A DNA stretch of 38,721 nt from Microvirga subterranea (GTDB taxonomy: Bacteria > Pseudomonadota > Alphaproteobacteria > Rhizobiales > Beijerinckiaceae). Below the pieces are notes generated by a model that was given only the letters and a program-made list of their open reading frames with translations, ran no database searches and was not told the DNA's origin. The position numbers and the translations under genes were made by a program. Shown one piece after another: positions 16,349 through 25,438 of this stretch (its first letter is position 1; each line of letters starts with the position of its first letter). The stretch spans positions 7,941 through 46,661 of the forward strand of contig NZ_QQBB01000011.1 in the NCBI RefSeq assembly GCF_003350535.1, in the 5' to 3' direction.

Positions 16349-17446
16349 TCACTGAACCACCAGCTCCGCCTGAAGGGCACCGGCCGTCTTGACCGCCTGC
16401 AGGATTGCGATGATGTCCGTCGGCTTCAACCCGATCTGATTGAGGCCTTTCACGAGGGTCTGAAGGTCCGATCCCCCGATCACCGCGAGATGGCCATCCT
16501 GCTCGCTCGCCTCGATCTGGGTCCGCGGCACCACCGTCGTACGTCCGTTAGAAAATGGTTCAGGCTGCGACACCTGAGGAGCTTCCGTCACCCGCACGGT
16601 CAAATTGCCGTGGGTCATGGCAACGGTCGAGATCTGCACGTTCTTGCCGATCACCACCGTGCCGGTCCGCTGGTCCACCACCACTCGCGCCGGCGCATCC
16701 GGCTGCACCCGCAAGTCGCCGATCTCCGCGATGAAACGGGTCGTGCCGATGTCATGCGGCCGCTGGAGCACGACGCTCCGGAAGTCGCGAGGCGTCGCCA
16801 CACGTTTTCCGTACCGGCCAAGCGCATAGGCGTTGATGGCGTCGGTGATCAGAGTGGCCGTCTTGTAGTCCGGGTTCTTCAGCTCGAGAACGAGGGAGGG
16901 CATTTCGCGAAATGCACCCTGCACCTCTCTTTCGATCAGCGCGCCGTTCGGGATGCGTCCGGCCGTCGCGACGCCCTGGGTCAGCGTCTCGGCCTGCCCG
17001 ACGGCCGAGAAGCCGGAAACGGCGACTGGGCCCTGAGCCACGGCGTAGACCTGGCCGTCGGCCCCCATCAGCGCCGTCAGCATCAGAGTGCCACCCTTCA
17101 GCGACGTCGCATCGCCGAGCGACGTGACGGTGACGTCGATGCGCGATCCCGTTCCCACGAACGGAGGCAGATCGGCCGTCACCGTCACGGCCGCGACGTT
17201 GCGCGTACGAAGCGGAATGTCGCGAACGTTCACGCCCATGCGATCCAGCATCGACTGCAGCGACTGCTCGGTGAACTGCGAGTTGCGCAGCGTGTCGCCG
17301 GTCCCCTGGAGACCCATCACGAGCCCATAGCCGACGAGCTGATTGTCTCGGACCCCTTGAACGGCGGCAATGTCCTTGATGCGCGTCATCGCCTGCGCGC
17401 TGGTGGCGCAGAACACGGCGATCAAGAGGAGGAACAATCTAAGCAT
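16349..17446 (-). CDS. flgI: Flagellar P-ring protein FlgI
   Basis: 365 residues, periplasmic, forming the P-ring around the rod. A signal peptide ends at SAQA, and the mature start MTRIKDIAAVQGVRDNQLVGYG is nearly invariant in the family. Further motifs: GLQGTGD, LDRMGVNV, RNVAAVTVTADLPPF, GSRIDVTVTSLGDA and the C-terminal LNQIGLKPTDIIAILQAVKTAGALQAELVVQ region. It starts 2 nt after the flgA stop. Confidence 0.98.
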   Translation of the reverse strand: MLRLFLLLIAVFCATSAQAMTRIKDIAAVQGVRDNQLVGYGLVMGLQGTGDTLRNSQFTEQSLQSMLDRMGVNVRDIPLRTRNVAAVTVTADLPPFVGTGSRIDVTVTSLGDATSLKGGTLMLTALMGADGQVYAVAQGPVAVSGFSAVGQAETLTQGVATAGRIPNGALIEREVQGAFREMPSLVLELKNPDYKTATLITDAINAYALGRYGKRVATPRDFRSVVLQRPHDIGTTRFIAEIGDLRVQPDAPARVVVDQRTGTVVIGKNVQISTVAMTHGNLTVRVTEAPQVSQPEPFSNGRTTVVPRTQIEASEQDGHLAVIGGSDLQTLVKGLNQIGLKPTDIIAILQAVKTAGALQAELVVQ

Positions 17447-17448
17447 CG

Positions 17449-17928
17449 TCAGTTTCCAATCCGAACTCGGCCATCGGCCTGAACGACGCCGAGGATGATC
17501 CGTCCGGTATCGGTGTTCCGGACCCGGATCTGCTCCCCGAGCGAGCCGGACTGGAGCGGGGTTCCCATCGTGGTGATCGTGAGCCCGTTCTCCTCAAAGA
17601 CGACCTGGGTTGCAACGCCGCGCGTGACGATCTTTGCCTCATCGACGGCGTTGCTCGGAATCGCCTCTCCGGGAAGCAGCGTGCGCCGCGCGACCTTTCC
17701 GATCAGCGCGAAGGGCGCTTCGACGACGGCCGAACGGGCACGAAAACTCTCAGGGAAGCTCCGTTCCCTGATCATCGAATCCGTAATGACATCGCCCGGA
17801 TAGATGGTGACGGTCGGAACGGGGAGCATCAGCGCCTCCGCCATGCCCGACTGAGTGCCGCCCACGAGCATCGCCAGTGCAGCAAGTCCACTTCTCAGCG
17901 GGTGTTTCATAAGCACCTTCACCATCAT
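17449..17928 (-). CDS. flgA: P-ring assembly chaperone FlgA
   Basis: 159 residues. A periplasmic chaperone needed for FlgI polymerisation. An N-terminal signal peptide is followed by an SAF-type domain (PGDVITDSMIRER, GKVARRTLLPGEAIPSNAV, and VVFEENGLTITTMGTPLQSGSLGEQIRVRN). An alternative start at 17910 (MKHPLRSGLAALAML) is preceded by AAGGTG and would give 153 residues with a cleaner signal peptide; the choice is open. It starts 13 nt after the flgG stop. Confidence 0.94.
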   Translation of the reverse strand: MMVKVLMKHPLRSGLAALAMLVGGTQSGMAEALMLPVPTVTIYPGDVITDSMIRERSFPESFRARSAVVEAPFALIGKVARRTLLPGEAIPSNAVDEAKIVTRGVATQVVFEENGLTITTMGTPLQSGSLGEQIRVRNTDTGRIILGVVQADGRVRIGN

Positions 17929-17941
17929 TCATTCCGCGCCC

Positions 17942-18730
17942 TTAGCGGATCCCTTTCGAAACGGTTCCGGCCATGTCGTCGGCCGCCTGGATCACCTTGG
18001 AGTTCATCTCGTATGCGCGCTGGGCCGAGATGAGGTTGGTGATCTCCTTCACCGGGTCAACGTTCGAGCCTTCGAGATAGCCCTGATGGATCTTGCCGAA
18101 GCCCGGATCGGACGGGACGCCCACAACCGGCGCGCCGGAGGCCGGCGTTTCGCGGTAGAAGTTGTTGCCGAGCGGCTCGAGGCCTGAGTCGTTCGCGAAG
18201 TTCGCGAGCTGAAGCTGGCCGAGATTCTGAGGCACCGCCTGGCCGTCGACCTTGGCGTAGACCTCGCCCGACTGGTTGATGCTGACCTCGATGGTATTCG
18301 GCGGGATGATGACGACCGGGTCGAGCGTGTAGCCGTCGATGGTGACGAGCTGGCCATCGCCGTTCTTGTTGAACGAACCGGCGCGGGTGTAGATCGTCTC
18401 TCCGTTCGGGCTTGTCACCTGGAACCAGCCCCGACCGTTGATCGCCAGATCGAACTGATTGGTCGTGTTCGTGAGCGATCCCTGGCTGTGCAGGTTGCGG
18501 ATCGCGGCGGAACGCACGCCTAGGCCCAGCATGGCGCCTTCCGGTATCGGATTTTCGCCGGCCTGATTGGGGACGCCCTGAAGACGCTCCGCCTGATAGA
18601 GCAGATCCGTGAATTCGGCCCGCGCTCCCTTGAAGGCGGTAGTGTTCACGTTGGCAATGTTGTTTGCGATGACTTCGACATTCAGCTGCTGCGCGTTCAT
18701 ACCCGTTGCAGCAATTGCGAGCGCTCTCAT
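17942..18730 (-). CDS. flgG: Flagellar distal rod protein FlgG
   Basis: 262 residues. It starts [20 protein letters not shown] and carries the rod/hook N-terminal motif [21 protein letters not shown] and the C-terminal motif [27 protein letters not shown] that define FlgG. The frame is open upstream to 18895, but ATG 18730 has a strong AAGGAG site and the canonical start. It lies 10 nt after fliE. Confidence 0.98.
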   Translation of the reverse strand: MRALAIAATGMNAQQLNVEVIANNIANVNTTAFKGARAEFTDLLYQAERLQGVPNQAGENPIPEGAMLGLGVRSAAIRNLHSQGSLTNTTNQFDLAINGRGWFQVTSPNGETIYTRAGSFNKNGDGQLVTIDGYTLDPVVIIPPNTIEVSINQSGEVYAKVDGQAVPQNLGQLQLANFANDSGLEPLGNNFYRETPASGAPVVGVPSDPGFGKIHQGYLEGSNVDPVKEITNLISAQRAYEMNSKVIQAADDMAGTVSKGIR

Positions 18731-18740
18731 GGCCGTCTCC

Positions 18741-19070
18741 TTAAATCGCCATCCGCGAAATTTCCAAGTAAGCGGCCACGACCTTGTCCCTGATCGCGAT
18801 CGCCGTCTGCAGGGTCTGCTCGGCGGCCATGACGGCCTCGACAACCTGCTGCACGGAAGCCTTGCCCTGAATGCCAGCGATGGAGGCAGCCTCACCGGCC
18901 TTGAGGGTCTCGGTTGCCTTGGCGGCCACCTGGACCATCACATCGCCGAAGTCGGCCCCCTGTGCTGCGGGCGCGACCGGACCGACCTTCTGGAAGCTGT
19001 TCAGCTGGGTCGCCGAAGCGCCGCCGACTCCGTCGACAAAGGAGGAAATCGATGAAATTGCGTCGATCAT
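18741..19070 (-). CDS. fliE: Flagellar hook-basal body protein FliE
   Basis: 109 residues, joining the MS ring to the rod. The C-terminal motif [34 protein letters not shown] is the FliE signature. GTG 19073 and ATG 19070 are adjacent codons. The ATG is preferred; its A is also the last base of the flgC stop (TGATG), so the two are coupled. The GC-rich stretch GGGGGGC serves as the ribosome binding site. Confidence 0.95.
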   Translation of the reverse strand: MIDAISSISSFVDGVGGASATQLNSFQKVGPVAPAAQGADFGDVMVQVAAKATETLKAGEAASIAGIQGKASVQQVVEAVMAAEQTLQTAIAIRDKVVAAYLEISRMAI

Positions 19071-19489
19071 CACGCCCCCCTCAGCAGGTCAATCAAACTC
19101 GTGATCATCGAGCGGGCCTGTTTCATCATCTGCAGATTGGCCTCGTAGGACCGATTGGCCTCGCGCATGTCGGCCATCTCGACCAGCATGTTCACGTTCG
19201 GCATCTTCACGAAGCCGCGCTCATCGGCTGCGGGATTGCCCGGATCATATTCGACTTGAAACGGCGCCTGATCGACACCGATCTCCTTCACCTGCACCGA
19301 CGACGCGCCGAGGGCCCGGTCGAGCTCGCTGCGGAACGTGATCGTCTTGCGAGCGTATGGATCGGATCCTGCCGTCTTGCCGGTTGACTGCGCGTTCGCG
19401 ATGTTTTCCGAAATGACGCGCAGACGGGCGGACTGGGCCTCGAGACCGGCGCCGGCGAGACGGGAGGATGCCTGAAGCGGATCGATCAT
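19070..19489 (-). CDS. flgC: Flagellar proximal rod protein FlgC
   Basis: 139 residues. The N-terminal helix ([21 protein letters not shown]) and C-terminal [24 protein letters not shown] are the FlgC signatures. The start overlaps the flgB stop as ATGA. Length matches the family. Confidence 0.97.
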   Translation of the reverse strand: MIDPLQASSRLAGAGLEAQSARLRVISENIANAQSTGKTAGSDPYARKTITFRSELDRALGASSVQVKEIGVDQAPFQVEYDPGNPAADERGFVKMPNVNMLVEMADMREANRSYEANLQMMKQARSMITSLIDLLRGA

Positions 19490-19872
19490 TGTCCGCCCTT
19501 CACGCTCGCCATCAGCATCCGGTGGAAGGACCTGACGATGCTGGTATTGAGGTTGTGCTCACGGTTGACGGTGCCGGCCTTCATCATTTCCTGCTCGATG
19601 CTGACCGAGTTGCCGGAATGCATGGTTTCCCAGCTCTCGGTCTTCTTCACCTTGGCGGAGCGGACATGTGGCGCATCGAACCCGATGTGACCGCTGGAGG
19701 TCGCCGCCATGGCGAGCTGGGTCTTGTCGAGAACGCTCGAAAACGGCTCCACGTCGAGAGCCTTGAACCCGGGAGTGTTGGCGTTCGAAATGTTGCCCGC
19801 GATCGTCGCCTGACGAACTGCAAGCCATTGAGCCTGCCGCGAGGCCAGATCAAACAGATAGACCGCTCCCAC
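19486..19872 (-). CDS. flgB: Flagellar proximal rod protein FlgB
   Basis: 128 residues from a GTG at 19872, chosen because GGAGGA lies 4 nt upstream and the product starts at the conserved [22 protein letters not shown] at 19884 gives 132 residues and is the alternative. Family motifs: [19 protein letters not shown] and the C-terminal [22 protein letters not shown]. It is the first gene of the ten-gene flagellar operon that ends at fliP. Confidence 0.94.
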   Translation of the reverse strand: MGAVYLFDLASRQAQWLAVRQATIAGNISNANTPGFKALDVEPFSSVLDKTQLAMAATSSGHIGFDAPHVRSAKVKKTESWETMHSGNSVSIEQEMMKAGTVNREHNLNTSIVRSFHRMLMASVKGGQ

Positions 19873-20167
19873 GGAATCCTCCACTTTCGGTCGCTTCCGT
19901 CCTCGGCTTACGCCGGTAACCTTGCCCGAAGCTGACGCGTGGCTGCCCCGGGCTTACCGCCGGGTCGCATGAAGGAGAGAGTGGGGGGTCGGCTCAGGAA
20001 GTATCAATACCTCCGGTCGATGCAGAGAAGGCAAACGCCTGGGAGTGTTCCTCGCGGGACGAGACCCGCAGGCCCATGTGAGACATGATTACGGCGCGGC
20101 CCTGGGGGACCGCGCCGGATGGAGACATGGAAGTGAGGGCCTGTTGAGCCCTGGCGAGGACAGCTCG
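19873..20167. other. Region upstream of the flagellar operon
   Basis: These 295 bp must hold the flgB operon promoter. On the minus strand CCGGCGGTAAGCC (near 19946) and CCGGCGTAAGCC (near 19907) form an imperfect direct repeat that might bind a regulator. A GC-rich 7-bp stem (20093-20099 with 20110-20116) lies downstream of the chemoreceptor stop but lacks a T-run. No gene is seen. Confidence 0.4.
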
Positions 20168-21880
20168 TTAGGCGGCCCTGACGCCCGACAGGAAGGAGTC
20201 CACCTCGCGACCCAGATCCTCCGCATATCGGGCAAGTTCCTGCGCAGCGCCAAGCACCTGGACGGCCGCAGCTCCAGTCTCTCCCGCCCCGTGCTTCACG
20301 CTGTCGATGCTGCCCGTCACCTGCTCGGTACCGCGGGCGGCCTCATGAACGTTGCGGGCAATTTCGCCTGTGGTCGCCCCCTGCTCTTCCATGGCAGCCG
20401 CGATCCCAGTCGAGATGCTGGACAACTCGCCGATGATCTTCTGGATATCCTGGATGGCGCCCACGGCCTCATGGGTGGCGCCCTGGATCTGCGTGATCTG
20501 GGAGCCGATTTCCTCGGTCGCCTTGGCGGTCTGGCTGGCGAGGTTCTTCACCTCGCTTGCCACGACGGCAAATCCCCGGCCGGCTTCGCCGGCGCGGGCT
20601 GCCTCGATGGTGGCGTTGAGCGCGAGAAGGTTGGTCTGCGAGGCCAGGCCGTTGATCAGCGTCACCACGTCCCCGATGCGCTCGGCGCCCGCCGCAAGGG
20701 CCTGGACGATGCCGTTCGTGCGGTCGGCATTCGCCACGGCCTGGCCGGCGATCTGGGTGGAGAGGGTCACCTGATGGGCGATTTCGCGGATCGAGCTCGC
20801 CATCTCCTCGGTCGCAGCCGCCACCGTCTGCACGTTGGCAGAGGTCTGCTCGGCCGCCGCCGCGACGGTCACGGATTGCTGATTGGTCTGACCGGCCGTT
20901 GCCGTCATCGTGCGGGCGGTTGCCTCCATTTCGGTGGCCGCGGAGGCAAGCCCCTGCGTCAGGGTCGAGACATTGGCCTCGAAGTGGCGGGCCAGTTCGT
21001 CCAGACGCAGGGCCCGGCGCATCTTGGCCTCATTCTCCGCCTCCTGCTCCACGGCAAGCCGCTGGCGCTCGGCCGTGTTGTAGCGGAACACCTCGACAGC
21101 CCGTGCCATGGCACCGACCTCGTTCTTCCACCCGACGTACGGGACGTCGTCGGAGGTGTTGCCGTCGGCCAGCCGCTCCATGACGGCCGCCAGCTTCGGA
21201 ATTGGCCGGAACAGCATTCTTGCCGCCATCAAAGCCGCAATGGCCACGACCAGGACGACGACGAGCGATGCTCCCGCCATGCGCCACATCATACGGTTCG
21301 CCGAGGCAGAGAGTTCGGTGGTCTCGACCCCGCTTCCCAGGACGCCGAGGATCTGACCGCTCTGGCCGAAGACCGGCAGGTTGATCAGGAGGTAGGTCTT
21401 TCCGAGAACCAAGGCCTCGCCGACATAGGTCTGACCAGCGGACACGACGGGGAAGACAACTCCGTTGCGGTCCATGGCGGTGCCGACGGCACGGGAGCCA
21501 TCGGGATTGCGCATGTTCGTGGCCCGTCGGATGAAATTCCCGTTGGACGGGGCCCTGACGAAGAGCGTGGCAGGAGCCTGCGTCGCCTCCGCGATCCGGT
21601 CGACCAGCTCGTCACTGTAGAAGACCGCGTCGTCGTTCACGATGACCCCGTTGATGGCACCATTGCCATCCTTACGCACTGTCAGGCTCGAAACGGCACC
21701 TTTCAGAATGCCCGTGAAGGTTCTGACATTGGCCTGTTGCTGCGCGACCGCGCTGCTTCGGACATCCGACCAGCTCTGAAGCGCGACGACGGCAAAGAGA
21801 GCCGCTGCGGTCAGGATCACGAACAACACCATTGCGGCCGTCGTGACGCCGGAAAGCCTCCGGTTTGTGATTAAATTCAT
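20168..21880 (-). CDS. Membrane methyl-accepting chemotaxis protein with Cache-type sensor
   Basis: A 570-residue chemoreceptor. A first transmembrane helix (about 12-35) is followed by a periplasmic single-Cache-like domain (about 36-195, with [28 protein letters not shown] and [14 protein letters not shown]), a second helix (about 200-222), a HAMP segment ([19 protein letters not shown]) and a long cytoplasmic signalling coil. The kinase-contacting tip [19 protein letters not shown] is intact. It ends FLSGVRAA with no pentapeptide tether. The ligand is unknown. Confidence 0.93.
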   Translation of the reverse strand: MNLITNRRLSGVTTAAMVLFVILTAAALFAVVALQSWSDVRSSAVAQQQANVRTFTGILKGAVSSLTVRKDGNGAINGVIVNDDAVFYSDELVDRIAEATQAPATLFVRAPSNGNFIRRATNMRNPDGSRAVGTAMDRNGVVFPVVSAGQTYVGEALVLGKTYLLINLPVFGQSGQILGVLGSGVETTELSASANRMMWRMAGASLVVVLVVAIAALMAARMLFRPIPKLAAVMERLADGNTSDDVPYVGWKNEVGAMARAVEVFRYNTAERQRLAVEQEAENEAKMRRALRLDELARHFEANVSTLTQGLASAATEMEATARTMTATAGQTNQQSVTVAAAAEQTSANVQTVAAATEEMASSIREIAHQVTLSTQIAGQAVANADRTNGIVQALAAGAERIGDVVTLINGLASQTNLLALNATIEAARAGEAGRGFAVVASEVKNLASQTAKATEEIGSQITQIQGATHEAVGAIQDIQKIIGELSSISTGIAAAMEEQGATTGEIARNVHEAARGTEQVTGSIDSVKHGAGETGAAAVQVLGAAQELARYAEDLGREVDSFLSGVRAA

Positions 21881-22280
21881 AATATGCCCCCGAGATAAAT
21901 CTCTTGGGTTCAGTTGCGGAAAAAGCTTTAAAAAGAAGTGAAGTAGAAATGCCCCAGAAGTACTTCACAAACGGGGCCAGCCATTACTCTCCCTCATCTA
22001 CGGCATGGGAACGGGCAGCAAACAGGATCGACAGAACCACATGGCAGCGTTTCTTTGTTTCAACGGCCTTCTTGCGACTGCGCCTATCCGGAGAGCCGGG
22101 AATGTTCTCCTCTCCGGCCAGGGGCGATTCAATGAAAATTAATTAGCATTCTCTAAGACAAAGCTGGAGGTGGGATCGTCCCGACCTCATCCATCCTTCT
22201 GCCTGGAGGCCGCAGACTTCTTGTACCGTTCAATCACGCTGCTCGATCCGAGCTGAAATTGGATGCTGTAAGGCAGTCGG
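21881..22280. other. 400-bp intergenic region between divergent genes
   Basis: It separates the minus-strand chemoreceptor from the plus-strand GGDEF-EAL gene, so it must hold promoters for both. The only clear structure is an 8-bp inverted repeat, CCGGAGAG at 22088-22095 and CTCTCCGG at 22110-22117, with a 14-nt loop and no T-run. No gene is supported. Confidence 0.6.
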
Positions 22281-23891
22281 ATGATCCGCATGCTCCTCTC
22301 GCGCGACGATATCCTTGCCATCTACGACCCGCCGGGAAAGGAGACGCTTCATCTCCTGACAGGTCAGGCCGGTGCTACGCGAAAGCATGTTCAGGCCGAC
22401 CCATCCCACGGGCTGCCAGGCGCTGATGGACGAGCCCGGCAGCACCACGGCGGCGGCGAGTCCCATCAGGATCGGCCGGGAAAGCCAGCCGAGGCCGCCC
22501 AGCCGCAAGCACAAGCGCCCCGCACGCACACCGATCAGCAACCGCGGCATGGCCCGGCCCGCGACAGCCTGACTGGGCTCAGCACCCGCGCTGAGTTCCA
22601 GGATCGGTGCGGAGAGGCGGTCGCCGCCGCGAAGCACGCCGGAAATCCGATCGCACTCTTTCTGATGGGCCTTGATCGCTTCAAGGACCTCAACAACATG
22701 CTCGGGCACCAGACCGGTGACGCGGTTCTGGTGGAGATCGCCCAGGGCTTGAACTCCTTGCTGAAGACGAGCGACTTGGCAGCCCGTTTCGGCGGGGACG
22801 AGTTCGCCCTTATGATGACCGGCCTCTCCTCCCCTACCGACGCTCAACCGCTCGCCAGCCAGCTTCTGGAAATCACGGCGGCATCCGTCCGGCGCAAGGC
22901 GCCCAACTTCCGCTCGTCCGCCAGCGTCGGTGTGGCGCTGTATCCGGAGCATGGCTCCAATGTCGACGAACTGATCCAGAATGCCGACATCGCTCTGAGA
23001 CGCGCCAAGACCGAGGGGAGAGGCCAGACCCAGGTGTTCAGCCAGCCGATGCGAGCAACCCTGGTCGAACGCCTGCAGCAGCTTTCCGCTTTTCAGCGGG
23101 CCGTGGAAGTCGGAGAGGTTCGCCCGTATTATCAGCCGCAGATGCGCCTCTCCGATCGCCGCTCCTACGGCTTCGAGGCTTTGGCCCGGTGGGTGCTCCC
23201 GGACGGTGAAATTCTCTATCCCGCGCATTTCCAGGCGGCTCTTGAGGACGCTGAATCGGCGATCCTCCTGGGCGACCACATGCTGCAGCGGATCAGCGAC
23301 GATCTGCGGCGCTGGCAGGATGCCGAAATGCCCGCCTGCAAGATGTCGATCAACGTCACAGCTCCGGAGCTGAAGCGCGGCGATTACCCGGATCGTGTCG
23401 CGCGGCTTTTTCAGGCGAAGCGTGTCCCGCTGTCCCAACTGACCGTCGAGATCACTGAATCCGTGCTGCTCGACGAAAAGAACTCCCAGGTCACCGAGAC
23501 GCTCGCAGATCTGAGAAAGCTCGGGATCTCGATTGCGCTCGACGATTTCGGGACGGGCTTCGCGTCGCTCACGCACCTGAAGAGCTATGCGGTCAACCAG
23601 ATCAAGATCGATCGGTCGTTCATATCGGACCTGACCTCCAACACCGACGACTGGGCGATCGTGCGGGCAACCCTCAGCCTTGCCCGCAGCCTCGGCATCC
23701 AGACTGTGGCCGAAGGGCTCGAGGAAAAGGACCAGCTCAAGTGCCTTCAGTCGCTCGGCTGCGATTTCGGTCAGGGCTTCTTCTTCAGCCGCGCCCTGCC
23801 GGCTGACGAGGCAGAAGCCTATTTTCGCATGCACCGCGCCTACAAGAAGGCCCAGCTGCATCAGTTCGTTCTGCCGTCAAGGGAGCCATGA
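22281..23891 (+). CDS. GGDEF-EAL protein, probable cyclic di-GMP phosphodiesterase
   Basis: 536 residues. Residues about 96-255 are a GGDEF domain (DSLTGLSTR, RFGGDEFAL with GGDEF at 171-175). Residues about 275-520 are an EAL domain with EAL at 299-301, INVT, EITES, DDFGTG, KIDRSF, AEGLE and FGQGFFF, all consistent with an active phosphodiesterase. The GGDEF half looks impaired: the first metal-binding Asp of the DxDxFK motif is Gly130 (GLDRFK), and the RxxD inhibitory site reads KTSD. Residues about 25-95 are rich in His, Gln, Pro and Gly and may be read in the wrong frame. No membrane segment is seen. It is convergent with the globin chemoreceptor gene. Confidence 0.9.
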   Translation: MIRMLLSRDDILAIYDPPGKETLHLLTGQAGATRKHVQADPSHGLPGADGRARQHHGGGESHQDRPGKPAEAAQPQAQAPRTHTDQQPRHGPARDSLTGLSTRAEFQDRCGEAVAAAKHAGNPIALFLMGLDRFKDLNNMLGHQTGDAVLVEIAQGLNSLLKTSDLAARFGGDEFALMMTGLSSPTDAQPLASQLLEITAASVRRKAPNFRSSASVGVALYPEHGSNVDELIQNADIALRRAKTEGRGQTQVFSQPMRATLVERLQQLSAFQRAVEVGEVRPYYQPQMRLSDRRSYGFEALARWVLPDGEILYPAHFQAALEDAESAILLGDHMLQRISDDLRRWQDAEMPACKMSINVTAPELKRGDYPDRVARLFQAKRVPLSQLTVEITESVLLDEKNSQVTETLADLRKLGISIALDDFGTGFASLTHLKSYAVNQIKIDRSFISDLTSNTDDWAIVRATLSLARSLGIQTVAEGLEEKDQLKCLQSLGCDFGQGFFFSRALPADEAEAYFRMHRAYKKAQLHQFVLPSREP

Positions 23892-23981
23892 ACATCTCCC
23901 GGCGTACGGCGCCTTCTGACGCGATCAATCCTGCTCGCCCTCTACGGCGAAGCGGCCCCTTGCGGGCAAAATCAATTCTCG

Positions 23982-24001
23982 GCGGGCCCTAAGCGGCCCG
24001 C
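23982..24001 (-). terminator. Possible terminator overlapping the globin chemoreceptor stop
   Basis: A 7-bp perfect inverted repeat (GCGGGCC with GGCCCGC, 6-nt loop) spans the stop codon. On the minus strand a weak T stretch, ATTGATTTTG, follows about 10 nt later. It is GC-rich and placed between convergent genes, but the distance to the T stretch is long for a classical terminator. Confidence 0.3.
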
Positions 24002-25323
24002 GCTGCGTCGAGGAACTGGTCGATATCGTGCTTGAGCCGCTGCAGCTGCTGGTCGAGCGTCTGCTTGGCGGTCGCCACGTTCTGGGAAGCGGCCGCTGCC
24101 GACGCGGTGGAGTCGTTCAAGGTCTCGATGCTTTTCACGACGGCCTGGGTATGGCCCGTCGTTTGCTGTACGTTCGCGGCGATCTCGGACGTGACGGCAG
24201 CCTGCTCCTCGACCGCAGCCGCAATGGCTGTGGCGATGCCGCTGACATCCTCGATGATCCGCGCGATGTCGTCGATATCGACGGAGTTCCTCTGTGTTGA
24301 CTCCTGGATCGCTCCGATGCGGGAGCTGATCTCCGTGGTCGCCTTTGCGGTTTGGGTCGCGAGAGACTTCACCTCCTGCGCCACGACCGCGAATCCCTTT
24401 CCGGCCTCTCCCGCATGGGCCGCCTCGATGGTGGCATTGAGGGCAAGGAGATTGGTCTGTGCCGCGATCTGACCGATCAGATCAATCACGTCGCCGATCT
24501 GTCTCGCCTGCTCGGCAAGACCTGCCACAGCGCCCTTCGTATGGAGGGCGCGTTCGAACGCCAGGCGCGCGACATCGGCCGAGCGGCTTGCCTGCTCGCC
24601 GATTTCACGCACGGAAGCCGCCAGTTGCTCGGTCGCGGCGGCACCGGACTGCATATTGAGGGCAGTTTGCTCGGCGGTGTTCGCAACGTCGCCGGCCAAC
24701 TGGCTGGCAGCGCTGGTCGCAGTATCGAGGGTCATGGCGCTCTGCGAGAGCGCTCCGCTCGCCTCGCCCGAGATCTCAAGGCTTGCCTGGACGGCTTCCG
24801 AGAAATGCGCGATGGCGGCAGCAAGGGCCCTTCCCTTCTCCTGGCGCTCCTCGACGAGAGCGTCCTGGTAGACAGAGATGGCGTAATCCATGTCGAGCAT
24901 GACGGCCTTGTTGATGGCCGTGATCTTGCGCCCGAGGCTCGCGCCATTGAAGCGGTGCTTCGCCGAGAGAACCCCGACGAGTTCGTTCAGGATGAAGGCG
25001 TATCCGCCGATGTACCAGCGCGGCTCCAGGCCGATCCTGTGATGGATGAGACCGATCCGACGGATGCTCGCCACATAGTCGGAGTCGAAGCGGCCGCTGA
25101 ACAGCCGGCCCCAGTGCTGGCTCTGAGCGCCGATGAGGCGCTCCTGCTGGGTCCCGATCAGGGCCGAGAGATGAGGGATCTGATGGACGTGCTCATAGAA
25201 GCGTTCGAGGATTCTCGGCATGTCGGCGGAGATGGCCCGCCAGATCGCCTGCAGTTCCCGGCTCGTCTCATGGTCGATGCCGAAAAAGCAAAGCCGATCC
25301 TGAAGCGATTGATCCTCCAGCAT
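23989..25323 (-). CDS. Globin-coupled methyl-accepting chemotaxis protein (HemAT-like)
   Basis: 444 residues, soluble, no transmembrane helix. Residues about 1-165 form a sensor globin. The motif [21 protein letters not shown] carries the proximal haem ligand, most likely His94 from the family pattern HxRIG. Residues about 180-444 are a signalling coil with tip [19 protein letters not shown]. Characterised relatives are oxygen sensors for aerotaxis. It ends FLDAARAA, like the Cache receptor. A strong hairpin covers the ribosome binding region. Confidence 0.93.
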   Translation of the reverse strand: MLEDQSLQDRLCFFGIDHETSRELQAIWRAISADMPRILERFYEHVHQIPHLSALIGTQQERLIGAQSQHWGRLFSGRFDSDYVASIRRIGLIHHRIGLEPRWYIGGYAFILNELVGVLSAKHRFNGASLGRKITAINKAVMLDMDYAISVYQDALVEERQEKGRALAAAIAHFSEAVQASLEISGEASGALSQSAMTLDTATSAASQLAGDVANTAEQTALNMQSGAAATEQLAASVREIGEQASRSADVARLAFERALHTKGAVAGLAEQARQIGDVIDLIGQIAAQTNLLALNATIEAAHAGEAGKGFAVVAQEVKSLATQTAKATTEISSRIGAIQESTQRNSVDIDDIARIIEDVSGIATAIAAAVEEQAAVTSEIAANVQQTTGHTQAVVKSIETLNDSTASAAAASQNVATAKQTLDQQLQRLKHDIDQFLDAARAA

Positions 25324-25330
25324 GCCCTAT

Positions 25331-25365
25331 CCCCAGAACTCTCGTGTTGGCGCGAGAGTTAGGGG
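25331..25365 (-). promoter_or_regulatory. Hairpin over the ribosome binding region of the globin chemoreceptor gene
   Basis: On the minus strand CCCC-T-AACTCTCG, an 8-nt loop and CGAGAGTT-CT-GGGG form a 12-bp stem with a small internal loop. The 3' GGGG arm ends 7 nt before the ATG at 25323 and is part of the purine-rich GGGGATAGGG that would bind the ribosome. Folding would hide this segment. The structure is clear; regulation is inferred. Confidence 0.4.
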
Positions 25366-25438
25366 TTCGTGGTTAATTTACCCTTGCATCAACCTCGAAT
25401 CCCGTTCGCAGTGTGCAATCGACGAGAGCTCTGGGCTC

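Noticed and set aside
20045..21874. Plus-strand frame of 609 codons opposite the Cache chemoreceptor
   Set aside because: The minus strand encodes a complete chemoreceptor with all signalling motifs. The opposite frame has no recognisable domain and a Gly/Arg/His-rich shadow composition.
22088..22117. 8-bp inverted repeat as terminator or cyclic di-GMP riboswitch
   Set aside because: No T-run follows on either strand, and none of the conserved riboswitch elements can be recognised around it.
22230..23861. Minus-strand frame of 543 codons opposite the GGDEF-EAL gene
   Set aside because: Over the domain-coding part it is plainly antisense. Its last 110 codons look more protein-like, which is noted under the phase-shift finding, but there is no start, ribosome binding site or recognisable family to support a gene.
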